A stretch of 64,000 bases of DNA from Ruegeria atlantica (GCA_013032095.1 WQBJ01000003.1:124001-188000), one strand, 5' to 3'; shown: positions 38,667 to 47,079, counted from the first letter of the stretch. A program made the numbers and translations. The notes: a model not told the origin generated them from the sequence alone.

Positions 38667-39953
38667 ATGGCTCTGGACACCGACAGCGGCATCGCGTCGT
38701 ACGAGGCACCGGAAAAAGACCTGTATGAGATGGGTGAAATCCCTCCGATGGGTTATGTCCCGAAACAGATGTATGCGTGGGCAATCCGCAAGGAACGCCA
38801 TGGCGAGCCGGACACGGCCATGCAGCTGGAAGTGGTAGACGTGCCCAAGCTGGACAGCCACGAAGTGCTGGTTCTGGTGATGGCAGCCGGTGTGAACTAC
38901 AACGGCGTTTGGGCCTCGCTGGGCAAACCGATCAGCCCGTTTGACGGCCACGGTCAGCCATTCCATATCGCCGGGTCCGATGCGTCGGGCATCGTCTGGG
39001 CCGTGGGCGACAAGGTGAAGCGCTGGAAAGTGGGCGACGAAGTCGTGATCCACTGCAACCAGGATGATGGTGACGACGAGCACTGCAACGGCGGTGACCC
39101 GATGTACTCGCCCAGCCAGCGCATCTGGGGCTATGAAACACCTGATGGGTCGTTCGCCCAGTTCACCAATGTTCAGGCTCAGCAGCTGATGCCGCGTCCC
39201 AAGCACCTGACTTGGGAAGAAAGCGCCTGCTACACGCTGACACTGGCAACTGCCTACCGCATGCTGTTCGGCCACGAGCCGCACGATCTGAAGCCTGGCC
39301 AGAACGTTCTGGTTTGGGGCGCGTCAGGCGGTTTGGGCTCTTATGCGATCCAGCTGATCAACACCGCGGGCGCAAACGCGATCGGTGTGATCTCGGACGA
39401 AAGCAAGCGTGACTTCGTCATGAGCCTCGGCGCCAAGGGCGTCCTGAACCGTAAGGACTTTAACTGCTGGGGTCAGCTGCCCACCGTGAACACCCCGGAA
39501 TATGCCGAGTGGTTTAAAGAGGCCCGCAAGTTCGGCAAAGCCATATGGGACATCACCGGCAAAGGTGTGAACGTCGACATGGTGTTCGAACATCCGGGCG
39601 AAAGCACGTTCCCGGTGTCGACCTTCGTGGTGAAAAAGGGCGGTATGGTTGTAATCTGCGCCGGCACCACCGGCTATAACCTGACTTTCGACGTGCGCTA
39701 TATGTGGATGCACCAAAAGCGCCTGCAGGGTTCACACTTTGCTCATCTGAAACAAGCTGCGGCTGCAAACCAACTGATGGTCGAGCGCCGTCTGGACCCC
39801 TGCATGTCAGAAGTGTTCACGTGGAACGACCTTCCTGAGGCGCATATGAAGATGATGCGCAACGAACACAAGCCGGGTAACATGTCGGTTCTGGTTCAGG
39901 CTCCGCGCACCGGAATGCGTACCTTGGAAGAGGTTTTAGACGCTCGCGGTTGA
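38667..39953 (+). CDS. ccrA: Crotonyl-CoA carboxylase/reductase
   Basis: Key enzyme of the ethylmalonyl-CoA pathway: NADPH-dependent reductive carboxylation of crotonyl-CoA to (2S)-ethylmalonyl-CoA. The 428 residues belong to the MDR superfamily: N-terminal YEMGEIPPMGYVPKQMYAWA, catalytic-domain GVNYNGVWASLGKPISPF, and the Rossmann NADPH motif VWGASGGLGSYAIQLINTAG near residue 220. The ATG follows AAAGGAGG by 5 bases, a strong site. A good intrinsic terminator follows the stop. Confidence 0.96.
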   Translation: MALDTDSGIASYEAPEKDLYEMGEIPPMGYVPKQMYAWAIRKERHGEPDTAMQLEVVDVPKLDSHEVLVLVMAAGVNYNGVWASLGKPISPFDGHGQPFHIAGSDASGIVWAVGDKVKRWKVGDEVVIHCNQDDGDDEHCNGGDPMYSPSQRIWGYETPDGSFAQFTNVQAQQLMPRPKHLTWEESACYTLTLATAYRMLFGHEPHDLKPGQNVLVWGASGGLGSYAIQLINTAGANAIGVISDESKRDFVMSLGAKGVLNRKDFNCWGQLPTVNTPEYAEWFKEARKFGKAIWDITGKGVNVDMVFEHPGESTFPVSTFVVKKGGMVVICAGTTGYNLTFDVRYMWMHQKRLQGSHFAHLKQAAAANQLMVERRLDPCMSEVFTWNDLPEAHMKMMRNEHKPGNMSVLVQAPRTGMRTLEEVLDARG

Positions 39954-39976
39954 GCCGCATGAAAACTTAGTACTAG

Positions 39977-40016
39977 CACCCGCGAATCCCTGCGACGGTT
40001 CGCGGGTGTTGCTTTT
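39977..40016 (+). terminator. Intrinsic terminator after ccrA
   Basis: CACCCGCGAA (39977-39986) pairs perfectly with TTCGCGGGTG (39999-40008) around a 12-base loop, followed by TTGCTTTT. It lies 23 bp past the ccrA stop and separates ccrA from the quorum-sensing locus. Confidence 0.85.
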
Positions 40017-40124
40017 AAGAGTATATCCATAATATTTTCAGTCACTTAGGTTCCATCTCCCTGCGATTTTTGGGGAGTAGAAACCAGTGAATAGGCAAAA
40101 AAATACTGCACATGTTATGGTTGT

Positions 40125-40141
40125 GTTAACCCTTCGTTAAC
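40125..40141 (+). promoter_or_regulatory. Repeated GTTAAC palindrome ahead of the luxR locus
   Basis: GTTAAC occurs at 40125-40130 and 40136-40141, 11 bp apart centre to centre, just before the first gene of the quorum-sensing locus (start 40160). Each is a palindrome, so the pair forms a dyad that could be an operator or the edge of a promoter. No recognised factor. Confidence 0.3.
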
Positions 40142-40159
40142 GGTTTCGGAGAGACCCTG

Positions 40160-40378
40160 ATGGCGCAGAATGAGTGGATACTGGACGTGTTGTCGGACCT
40201 CAACGCCTTCGCTGTTGAGAACGGTTTGATCGCACTGGCCGAGCAGTTGGACGACACCAAGCTGATTGCAGCGGCCGAGATCGCGTCCATCAAGGCTGAG
40301 GTACGGGCGCCCGGGGATGGGAACAAAACTCAATATGAGCCAGGTCCTGGAGGACTTGGAAAACACCAACACGCTTGA
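40160..40378 (+). CDS. Small acidic protein upstream of and overlapping luxR, 72 residues
   Basis: MAQNEWILDVLSDLNAFAVE followed by NGLIALAEQLDDTKLIAAAE forms a strongly amphipathic helical segment up to about residue 48; the last 24 residues (from about RAPGDGNKTQYE) are disordered-looking and encoded where the next gene begins. GGAGAG lies 6 bases before the ATG, a better ribosome-binding site than luxR has. The gene overlaps luxR by 44 bp, so luxR is probably translated by coupling. Similar small genes occur before luxR in relatives (recalled, not checked). Function unknown. Confidence 0.7.
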   Translation: MAQNEWILDVLSDLNAFAVENGLIALAEQLDDTKLIAAAEIASIKAEVRAPGDGNKTQYEPGPGGLGKHQHA

Positions 40379-41036
40379 CGAATTAAGCAATGTCGCCGTT
40401 CGATTGCGTGACCGGCTGAAAGTCGAACACCTCATATACCATTGGGTTGATGGTGCCGGTGATCAATACGGCTATACAACCTATCCTGACGCCTGGGCTG
40501 AGCGTTATCTGGAAAAGAATTATCACAGAATTGATCCTGTTATTCTGGGTTGTTTTCAGCGGTTTCACCCGGTCGATTGGAAAACGTTGGACTGGTCCAG
40601 CAAAGTGGCCAAGGCATTCCTTCGTGACGCGCAAAGCCACGGGGTTGGCAATCAGGGCTATTCAATCCCGATCCGAGGGCCAAACGGGCAATTCGCTCTT
40701 TTTACTGTCAACCACACCTGTGATGACGAAACGTGGCAGGCTTTCATCGAACGGCATGGTCGGGAGCTCATTCTGATCGCTCATTACTTCAATCGTAAAG
40801 CGCTGGAGTTCGAAAGAGACCGTCAGCCCGAATCGTCCCGAGGACTGTCGCCGCGCGAAGTAGACGCGATGACCTTGCTTGCGCTGGGTTACAGCCGGGC
40901 GCAAGTAGCCCATTCCCTGTCAATCTCTGAACACACGTTGCGAGTCTATATCGAGGGTGCACGCGCCAAGCTTGGGGCGCAGAATACAACCCATGCCATC
41001 GCCACGGCGCTCAGCCGAGGATTAATAGTGGTTTAA
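40335..41036 (+). CDS. LuxR-family acyl-homoserine-lactone-responsive regulator
   Basis: A 233-residue quorum-sensing regulator. The N-terminal autoinducer domain has Trp54, Tyr58 and Asp67 with exactly the TraR spacing (W57, Y61, D70), so it should bind an acyl-homoserine lactone. The C-terminal LuxR helix-turn-helix runs LSPREVDAMTLLALGYSRAQ through ISEHTLRVYIEGARAKLGA. The ATG at 40335 is chosen; an in-frame ATG at 40317 would add 6 residues, and neither has a strong ribosome-binding site, suggesting coupling to the small upstream gene. It precedes luxI by 84 bp. Confidence 0.92.
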   Translation: MSQVLEDLENTNTLDELSNVAVRLRDRLKVEHLIYHWVDGAGDQYGYTTYPDAWAERYLEKNYHRIDPVILGCFQRFHPVDWKTLDWSSKVAKAFLRDAQSHGVGNQGYSIPIRGPNGQFALFTVNHTCDDETWQAFIERHGRELILIAHYFNRKALEFERDRQPESSRGLSPREVDAMTLLALGYSRAQVAHSLSISEHTLRVYIEGARAKLGAQNTTHAIATALSRGLIVV

Positions 41037-41085
41037 GAGGCGCGCACCCTCAGAACGGGAAATTAACTATGACTTTGTACCCCCT

Positions 41086-41104
41086 TCGTTCCTGCACAGG
41101 ACGA
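41086..41104 (+). promoter_or_regulatory. Lux-box-like dyad upstream of luxI
   Basis: TCGT-T-CCTG-CA-CAGG-ACGA (41086-41104) is an imperfect 8+8 inverted repeat with one unpaired base, 17 bp before the luxI start. Its size is close to the usual 18-20 bp lux box. It could instead be an mRNA hairpin just ahead of the AAGGGG ribosome-binding site (41106-41111). Confidence 0.35.
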
Positions 41105-41120
41105 CAAGGGGAAAAATGTC

Positions 41121-41759
41121 ATGTTGCGCTATCTGTATGCCGACGAACTGCACAAGTTTCCGGATCTGGCCGAGGGGATGTTCCGGGATCGCGCGGATCA
41201 GTTCAAAACCCGTTTGGGTTGGGACGTGCACGTCAACGAAAAAGGAGAGGAGAGGGATCAATATGACGACCTGAACCCGCTCTATGTCATTTGGGAAGAA
41301 GAGGATGGCAGCCATGGCGGCTCGATGCGTGTCCTGCCAACCACTGGTCCAGTTATGGTTAATGACATCTTCGGACATTTGACCGGTGGCGAACCTATTT
41401 GCAGTCCCCTGATTTGGGAGGTCACGAGGTTCTGTCTGTCCCGCACCGCAAGCCCGCATACGGCAGGGGCCATTATGCTGAGCGGTGGCGAGATGATGGA
41501 AGGCTTCGGCCTGACGCATATCGCGGGCGTCTTTGACGCGCGGATGATTCGGATTTATCGCCTGATCGGATCATCTCCGGTGGTTTTGGGATCGGAAGGG
41601 AAGGGGAGAGATCAGATTTCTGTCGGGCTGTGGCCCTATTCGGCCGACGATTGCAACCGTGTGGCCGAACGCGCTGGTATCCCGCGCGAGCTGTCGCGGC
41701 TTTGGTTCAAGACGGCATTTGGCATTGGTCGCCAGACTCGGTTCGCCCTGTCGGCCTGA
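41121..41759 (+). CDS. Acyl-homoserine-lactone synthase (LuxI family)
   Basis: Makes the acyl-homoserine lactone signal from acyl-ACP (or acyl-CoA) and S-adenosylmethionine. The 212 residues show the invariant LuxI positions: Arg24, Phe28, Trp34, Asp46 and Asp49 in ERDQYD, Arg70 in GSMRVLPT, Glu100 and Arg103 in WEVTRFCLSR. AAGGGG lies about 9 bases before the ATG. It follows luxR in the same direction, forming a cognate pair. Acyl-chain specificity is not readable from sequence; roseobacters often make long-chain or hydroxylated forms. Confidence 0.95.
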   Translation: MLRYLYADELHKFPDLAEGMFRDRADQFKTRLGWDVHVNEKGEERDQYDDLNPLYVIWEEEDGSHGGSMRVLPTTGPVMVNDIFGHLTGGEPICSPLIWEVTRFCLSRTASPHTAGAIMLSGGEMMEGFGLTHIAGVFDARMIRIYRLIGSSPVVLGSEGKGRDQISVGLWPYSADDCNRVAERAGIPRELSRLWFKTAFGIGRQTRFALSA

Positions 41760-41819
41760 CCGAGTGAAAACGCCATTCCCTCTCTGGTGATAGCAGGCGC
41801 GGCCCTGTAGGGTCGCGCC

Positions 41820-43352
41820 ATGTCTATACCTCCCGTGACCTTTTCTGACGACCAGGCCGCTGCCTACGACAGCATCTCCGAGATGTTGCGAACGGCTGGC
41901 GTAGACTTGGATGACGATGCCCTGCTGAAATTGCCGGGCGCTGGAAAGTCCGGTGTGATGGCGGTGATCGGCAAGGCGGGATCGGGTAAAACACTGCTGT
42001 TGGCCGAGTTGTACAAAGCATTGGCGGAAACCGGTGTTCAGATCGTGTCTGGCGATTTCGAAAGCCGCAAAGCGCGGGAAAAGCGCAGCCTTGCCATACT
42101 TGCGCCTACAAACAAGGCTGCCAGCGTGCTGCGCCTGCGCGGCGTTCCGGCGACGACTATTCACCGTATTCTCTACACACCGGTGTATGACCCGGAATAC
42201 GAACGGATCGCCGAATGGCTGGCTGGCAACGACGAACGGCCCGAGATCGAAGGCCTGACCGATGAAGCGCTGGACCGGGCAGCGGCGTTCTACGAGAACA
42301 ACAAATCAATCCCCGGCGCACTCGCCGCGGCAGGCCTTCGTGGATCTGATTTCATCACCGGTTGGAAACGCAGGGACGAGCCGCTGGATATTGGGTTTGT
42401 GGATGAGGCCTCGATGCTGGACGACCGGCAGTTCGAGGACCTGCAAGAAATCTTTCCAACCCTTCTGCTGTTCGGCGACCCGGCCCAGTTGGCGCCTGTT
42501 AACCAATCGGGCAGCATGGTGTTTGACACTTTGCCTGAGCCGCGCAAACAAATCCTGCACCGGGTCCACAGACAGGATGCCGACAACCCGATCCTGGACC
42601 TCGCTCACGCGCTGGCTGATCCCCAGATGGGGTTTGAGGATTTCGAGCGGCTGGTCGAACAGACTGCGCGGCAAGACGACCGCGTGGTTTGGGGGCAGCG
42701 GGTCGAGGTCGATCTGATGGCTCGCAGCCCGGTTCTGGTCTGGCGCAACGCCACCCGCATTCGCTTGATCCAGGCATTTCGACAGGTCCACGGCGCGCCG
42801 GATACTGAGCTGCTGGAAGGTGAGCCGCTGATCTGCGACGGGATCGAATTGCCGCTAAAGCATCGCAAGAAGCGGCTGGACCTTGAGGCGCGCGGGCTGA
42901 TCAAGGGGGCTCAGGTCATCTATCTGGGACCGGGGCGCAAGCCCGGGTTTTCACGTCTGCACGTGATGGGGGCCGAGGACCCGCAGGTCAGCGCTGCGTC
43001 CATCGTCAAGATCGAGAAGCCGGATGAAGAAGAACCTTTCATCCCCTATGCCGCGCGGATGGGAGCGACATTCCTGCACGGGGCGGCGGTTACCATTCAC
43101 AAGGCGCAGGGCTCGCAATGGGACACGGTGCAGGTCTTCGCTCCCGACATCTACGCCGCCGCCCGAATGGGCCGGACCGAGGCGGGGCAACCTTTGTGGA
43201 AGCGGTTGGCCTATGTCGCCATTACGCGGGCGCAGGAGCGGCTGATCTGGGTGGTGCGTAACCGGCTGGCCAAGCCCACCCATCCGCTGCGTGTGGACGA
43301 CCTGCGTGCCGTCCCGGCAGCATCGCTGGCATTGGAGGCTGAAGAGACATGA
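41820..43352 (+). CDS. RecD-like superfamily 1B DNA helicase
   Basis: A 510-residue ATP-dependent helicase. Seen: Walker A VIGKAGSGKTLLLAEL near residue 50, APTNKAASVLRLRG (motif Ia), GFVDEASMLD near 200 (Walker B), LFGDPAQLAPVNQSGS (motif III), and the C-terminal UvrD-like motifs AVTIHKAQGSQWDTVQVF and LAYVAITRAQERLIWVV. The layout matches RecD2/Dda-type 5'-3' helicases without the extra N-terminal RecD2 domains. It ends in a 4-bp overlap with the SDR gene. It is probably involved in recombination or replication repair. Confidence 0.88.
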   Translation: MSIPPVTFSDDQAAAYDSISEMLRTAGVDLDDDALLKLPGAGKSGVMAVIGKAGSGKTLLLAELYKALAETGVQIVSGDFESRKAREKRSLAILAPTNKAASVLRLRGVPATTIHRILYTPVYDPEYERIAEWLAGNDERPEIEGLTDEALDRAAAFYENNKSIPGALAAAGLRGSDFITGWKRRDEPLDIGFVDEASMLDDRQFEDLQEIFPTLLLFGDPAQLAPVNQSGSMVFDTLPEPRKQILHRVHRQDADNPILDLAHALADPQMGFEDFERLVEQTARQDDRVVWGQRVEVDLMARSPVLVWRNATRIRLIQAFRQVHGAPDTELLEGEPLICDGIELPLKHRKKRLDLEARGLIKGAQVIYLGPGRKPGFSRLHVMGAEDPQVSAASIVKIEKPDEEEPFIPYAARMGATFLHGAAVTIHKAQGSQWDTVQVFAPDIYAAARMGRTEAGQPLWKRLAYVAITRAQERLIWVVRNRLAKPTHPLRVDDLRAVPAASLALEAEET

Positions 43353-44077
43353 GTACCATCATCGTAACCGGCGCAAGCTCGGGCATCGGGCGTGCAACGG
43401 CTGAGTTGTTTCTGGCCGAGGGCTGGACGGTCGGCCTGTTGGCCCGTAGTGCAGACGTGTTGCACGAGATGGCCTCGGACTACGCAAACGCCATCCCACT
43501 CGTCGCGGATGTAACGGATGCAGAGATGGTCCAGTCGACCTTCCAAACCTTTCAGGACAAGGCTGATCGTCTGGACGTGCTATTCAACAACGCTGGCATC
43601 TTCGCTCCGGGCGGCACAGTTGACGAGATCTTGCTGGAAGACTGGTACCAAAGCGTCAACGTGAACTTGAATGGCATGTTTCATTGTGCCCGAGAGGCTT
43701 TTCGGACTATGCGCCATCAATTCCCGCAAGGTGGCCGGATCATCAACAACGGCTCAATTGCGGCGCATGTGCCGCGACCGAACTCGGTACATTATTCAGC
43801 CACGAAACATGCCATCACGGGTCTGACCCGCAGCCTGTCTCTGGACGGGCGGGACTTTGGTATTGCTTGCGGTCAGATCGATATCGGTAATGCGCGCACG
43901 CAGATGGTGCAGGGGCTAGTGGACAACGCAAAAGCTGCAGGGCAGACACCCGACCCGACCATGGCCGTCGAAGATGCCGCCCGGTCGGTGATGCATATGG
44001 CGTCACTGCCGCCCGAAGCCAACGTTCAATTCATGACCGTGATGGCGACAACCATGCCCTATATTGGGCGCGGATAG
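43349..44077 (+). CDS. Short-chain dehydrogenase/reductase
   Basis: A classical SDR of 242 residues. Seen: VTGASSGIGRATAELF at the N-terminus (NAD(P) binding), FNNAGIFAPGG near residue 85, a catalytic Ser in INNGSIAAHV, and YSATKHAITG with catalytic Tyr and Lys near 150. The natural substrate is unknown. It overlaps the helicase gene by 4 bp and is convergent with the TIGR02186 gene at 3 bp distance. Confidence 0.9.
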   Translation: MSTIIVTGASSGIGRATAELFLAEGWTVGLLARSADVLHEMASDYANAIPLVADVTDAEMVQSTFQTFQDKADRLDVLFNNAGIFAPGGTVDEILLEDWYQSVNVNLNGMFHCAREAFRTMRHQFPQGGRIINNGSIAAHVPRPNSVHYSATKHAITGLTRSLSLDGRDFGIACGQIDIGNARTQMVQGLVDNAKAAGQTPDPTMAVEDAARSVMHMASLPPEANVQFMTVMATTMPYIGRG

Positions 44078-44080
44078 GCG

Positions 44081-44848
44081 TCAGTTTTCGCGCAACAGCC
44101 GGAATGCAGTCGACGCGCCCCATCCTGCGGCGATTGCGATGACCAGCGACATCAGCCCGTACCAGACCGGTTGCTGGCGGGAGAGGTTGTAGAGGAACCG
44201 CTCCAAGCCCACTTTGCGCACGTCGATGGTAGTTTCGAATTGCGAGACAACGGCCTTGCCCCGGGTGAGGAAGATACGTGCCCTGTAATCGCCTTCGGTC
44301 AGGTCGGCGGGCATTTTGATCGAGGTCCGGAACAGGGTTTGCTCATCGACCGCTACTGTGTTTTCACGGACCGAATACAGCCCCTCATTTTCGCGGATGC
44401 GCACCACGGCCTCTGCGAATTCCTGCGCGCCCTGGATATGCATCTCCGCCCCGACCGAACGGATGGCGCGTTCGATCGAAATTCGATAGCGCAGGTCCTC
44501 GGTGTCCGAGAGGATATCGCTGAGCGGTCCGCTGGTGGCAACGGCGTAGAAACTGGGGGCAAGGTCGACCAGAACACTGTCGGTGTTAACCCAAATCCCA
44601 AGTTTGCGCTCTTTGCGCCGGACCATAACTGGGCTGGACGGTCCAACTACGGCCACGATCACTTCAAGCGGGGGGCCGGAAGGAATTGGTGTTTCCCGTT
44701 TTACGGCGCCGAAGATCAGGATTTCCGAGCCGTCAAAGGTTGCGGTGATGGCAACGCGATCCTGGCTGAGACCCAGCACAACCTGTTCATCTACAGCGAA
44801 GGCCGGAGTGCAGCATAGGACCAGCAGGGCAATCAGGCGTTTCAGCAT
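44081..44848 (-). CDS. TIGR02186 family membrane-anchored protein
   Basis: A 255-residue exported protein: signal peptide MLKRLIALLVLCCTPAFA, a beta-rich extracytoplasmic domain (VVLGLSQDRVAITATFDGSE, ILIFGAVKRETPIP, RKLGIWVNTDSVLVDLAPSF), and a C-terminal helix GLMSLVIAIAAGWGASTAF near 232-250 anchoring it to the inner membrane. This matches the alphaproteobacterial TIGR02186 family, which is regularly encoded beside a TauE/SafE permease, as here (2-bp gap). It may be an accessory subunit of that exporter; no member has a proven role that I know of. Confidence 0.88.
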   Translation of the reverse strand: MLKRLIALLVLCCTPAFAVDEQVVLGLSQDRVAITATFDGSEILIFGAVKRETPIPSGPPLEVIVAVVGPSSPVMVRRKERKLGIWVNTDSVLVDLAPSFYAVATSGPLSDILSDTEDLRYRISIERAIRSVGAEMHIQGAQEFAEAVVRIRENEGLYSVRENTVAVDEQTLFRTSIKMPADLTEGDYRARIFLTRGKAVVSQFETTIDVRKVGLERFLYNLSRQQPVWYGLMSLVIAIAAGWGASTAFRLLREN

Positions 44849-44850
44849 GA

Positions 44851-45771
44851 TTAATGGCCCCCTTCGCTGCCAAGGGAATATAGCTCAGACGGTTGAATCA
44901 GCAGATCCAGCGCCAGCTTGCCGCAGACCACGAGAACCAGCGCAGCAAGCAGAACCCGCAATTGCTCGGCTGGCATCCGGGCCCCGATCACCGTACCGAT
45001 TTGCGCGCCCACCACGCCGCCAACCAGCAGCAGAACGGCGAGAACGATGTCGACCGTATAGTTCGTGGTCGCGTGCAGCATAGTGGTAAAGCCGGTCACG
45101 AAGATGATCTGGAACAGTGAGGTGCCAACCACAACCTTGGTGGGCATCCCCAGCAAGTAGATCATGGCGGGTACCATGATGAACCCGCCGCCCACGCCCA
45201 TGATGGCTGATAGAACGCCAACGCACAGCCCGACCATCACCGGCGGAATAACCGAAATATACAAGCCCGAGGTGCGAAAGCGCATCTTGAAGGGCATTGC
45301 ATGAACCCAGCCACGCTGACGCCGTTTTGCTGGTGCGCCTCCACCCTTTTTCGCTTTGCGCAACGCGCGAAGGCTTTCGATGAACATCAGGCTGCCGACA
45401 ACGCCAAGGAAGACGACGTAGCACAGCGTGACCAGCAGATCGACCTGGCCCAGGCTTTTGAGATAGTTGAACACCACCACCCCAAGCGCGGCGCCCGTCA
45501 ATCCCCCGACCAACAAGACCGTGCCCATTCGGAGGTCGACCGTCCTTCGTCGGAAATGCGCAAGCACGCCTGAAAAAGAAGATGCGACGATCTGGTTGGC
45601 TTCGGTTGCAACGGCGACGGCTGGAGGGATGCCGATGAAGAACAGCAGCGGGGTCATCAAAAACCCGCCGCCGACACCGAACATGCCTGAAAGGATGCCG
45701 ACCATCCCGCCCAACCCCAGCAGCAGAAAGGCGTTGACGGAGACTTCGGCAATAGGAAGGTAAATCTGCAT
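44851..45771 (-). CDS. TauE/SafE-family permease paired with the TIGR02186 protein
   Basis: A 306-residue permease with about eight helices in two repeats, each carrying the family motif: GMVGILSGMFGVGGGFLMTP near residue 22 and GVLSAIMGVGGGFIMVPAMI near 185. A basic cytoplasmic loop (RKAKKGGGAPAKRRQRG) near 140 divides the halves. Likely an exporter of sulfite, sulfoacetate or a similar anion; the substrate is unknown. It is upstream of the TIGR02186 gene in the same operon. It differs from the TauE protein at 25140, which lacks the GVGGGF motifs. Confidence 0.9.
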   Translation of the reverse strand: MQIYLPIAEVSVNAFLLLGLGGMVGILSGMFGVGGGFLMTPLLFFIGIPPAVAVATEANQIVASSFSGVLAHFRRRTVDLRMGTVLLVGGLTGAALGVVVFNYLKSLGQVDLLVTLCYVVFLGVVGSLMFIESLRALRKAKKGGGAPAKRRQRGWVHAMPFKMRFRTSGLYISVIPPVMVGLCVGVLSAIMGVGGGFIMVPAMIYLLGMPTKVVVGTSLFQIIFVTGFTTMLHATTNYTVDIVLAVLLLVGGVVGAQIGTVIGARMPAEQLRVLLAALVLVVCGKLALDLLIQPSELYSLGSEGGH

Positions 45772-46107
45772 TTTTTGAGTTACCGGGTGAAATCAGACCC
45801 ACCACGCAGGGTGATGCGGCCTGTCTCAAACCATTGGGATGAGGCTTTAATACGGCGCGCAGGATGCGGCTGTATGGCGAATATCAAGTTGCCCGGTGTG
45901 TACCCGGTAAACCGATCTGGCTGAACAGAAAACTGCGCCTTGGGGGCGCAGGCTTCATGTGTATCCCAAACCCCGGCAGGGTTCGACCCGATTTCGGCTA
46001 TAACAGGACACACGCGCATACCCCTTTAGAGCGGTTGCGGCATGCAAAATCAACTCTGCATGCCGCTCTGCAGCGAACAGGACTGATTTAATCCTAAACT
46101 GGACTTA
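45772..46107. other. 336-bp intergenic stretch with a 10-bp hairpin
   Basis: No gene is supported here. The main structure is a perfect 10-bp inverted repeat, GCGGCATGCA (46037-46046) and TGCATGCCGC (46057-46066), with a 10-base loop, 41 bp past the stop of the last ABC permease gene; it may end that operon's transcript. The rest should hold the promoter for the divergent TauE-TIGR02186 operon. Confidence 0.5.
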
Positions 46108-47079
46108 TCAGCGTTCTTTCACATAAGGCTCACCACCCGCGCGTGGCGGAATGGCTTTGCCTACGAAACCGGCCAGAATGACCACTGTCAGGATATAGGG
46201 CAGGGCGTCCATGACCTGCACCGGAATGACCACGCCGCCCAAGTCGATGTTCTGAAACCGCAACGCGATTGCTTGCAGCAGACCGAACAGCAGACAGGCC
46301 CACATCGCGTGCCAAGGCCGCCACTTCGCAAAGATCAATGCGGCCAGCGCAATGAACCCGCGCCCAGCCGTCATCTCTTTGACGAACCCGGCTTGCAGTG
46401 CTGTTGCAAGGTAAGCTCCGGCAATCCCGCAGAGCACACCGCAAATGGCGACGGCGGCAAATCGCAGGCCGACGACGGAAACACCCGCCGTATCTACCGC
46501 AGCCGGGTTTTCACCAACTGCCCGCAGACGCAGGCCGAACCGGGTGCGGTACAAGACCCACCACGTCAATGGGACCATCAGGAAGGCCACGTAGACCAAG
46601 ATCGAATGGCCAGACAGCAGTTCGGAATAGATCGGGCCAATGATCGGTACGCCGCTCAGCGCCTCGGCGAAGGGGAAATTGATCGGCTCAAACCGACCGC
46701 CGCCGAACAAGGACGGGGTGCGCCCGCCCTGTTTGAACCAGCTTTGGGCGATCAGCACCGTCAGGCCCGAGGCCAGAAAGTTGATCGCAACGCCCGAGAT
46801 CAGTTGGTTGCCCCGGAAGGTGATCGAGGCCACGCCGTGCAGAGCAGAAAGAACTAACGACGCGCCGATCCCCGCCATAAGGCCCAGCCAGACCGAACCC
46901 GTCACGGCCGCAATGGCGGCAGAGAAAAAGGCCGAGATCAGCATCTTGCCTTCCAGACCAATGTCGAAAATGCCGGCGCGTTCGGAATACAGCCCGGCCA
47001 GACAGGCCAGCAACAACGGCGTGGCCAAGCGGATGGTCGAGTCGAGAACTTGAATGAGTGTAACGAAGAACTCCATCAC
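46108..47079 (-). CDS. Nucleoside ABC transporter permease (BMP type), second subunit
   Basis: A 323-residue permease with about eight to nine helices of the BPD_transp_2 (branched-chain amino acid/sugar/nucleoside) family. Seen: LATPLLLACLAGLYSERAGIFDIGLEGKM near the N-terminus with the EGKM/GLEG coupling region, and GENPAAVDTAGVSV near 190. The combination with a BMP substrate-binding protein and a double-domain ATPase is that of purine nucleoside importers (YufOPQ/BmpABCD, RnsABCD). It overlaps the partner permease by 4 bp. Confidence 0.92.
   Translation of the reverse strand: MMEFFVTLIQVLDSTIRLATPLLLACLAGLYSERAGIFDIGLEGKMLISAFFSAAIAAVTGSVWLGLMAGIGASLVLSALHGVASITFRGNQLISGVAINFLASGLTVLIAQSWFKQGGRTPSLFGGGRFEPINFPFAEALSGVPIIGPIYSELLSGHSILVYVAFLMVPLTWWVLYRTRFGLRLRAVGENPAAVDTAGVSVVGLRFAAVAICGVLCGIAGAYLATALQAGFVKEMTAGRGFIALAALIFAKWRPWHAMWACLLFGLLQAIALRFQNIDLGGVVIPVQVMDALPYILTVVILAGFVGKAIPPRAGGEPYVKER

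Noticed and set aside
45772-46107. Search for an RNA gene in the 336-bp gap
   Set aside because: Only one simple hairpin is seen; there is no tRNA cloverleaf, TPsiC-like box or other recognised RNA feature.
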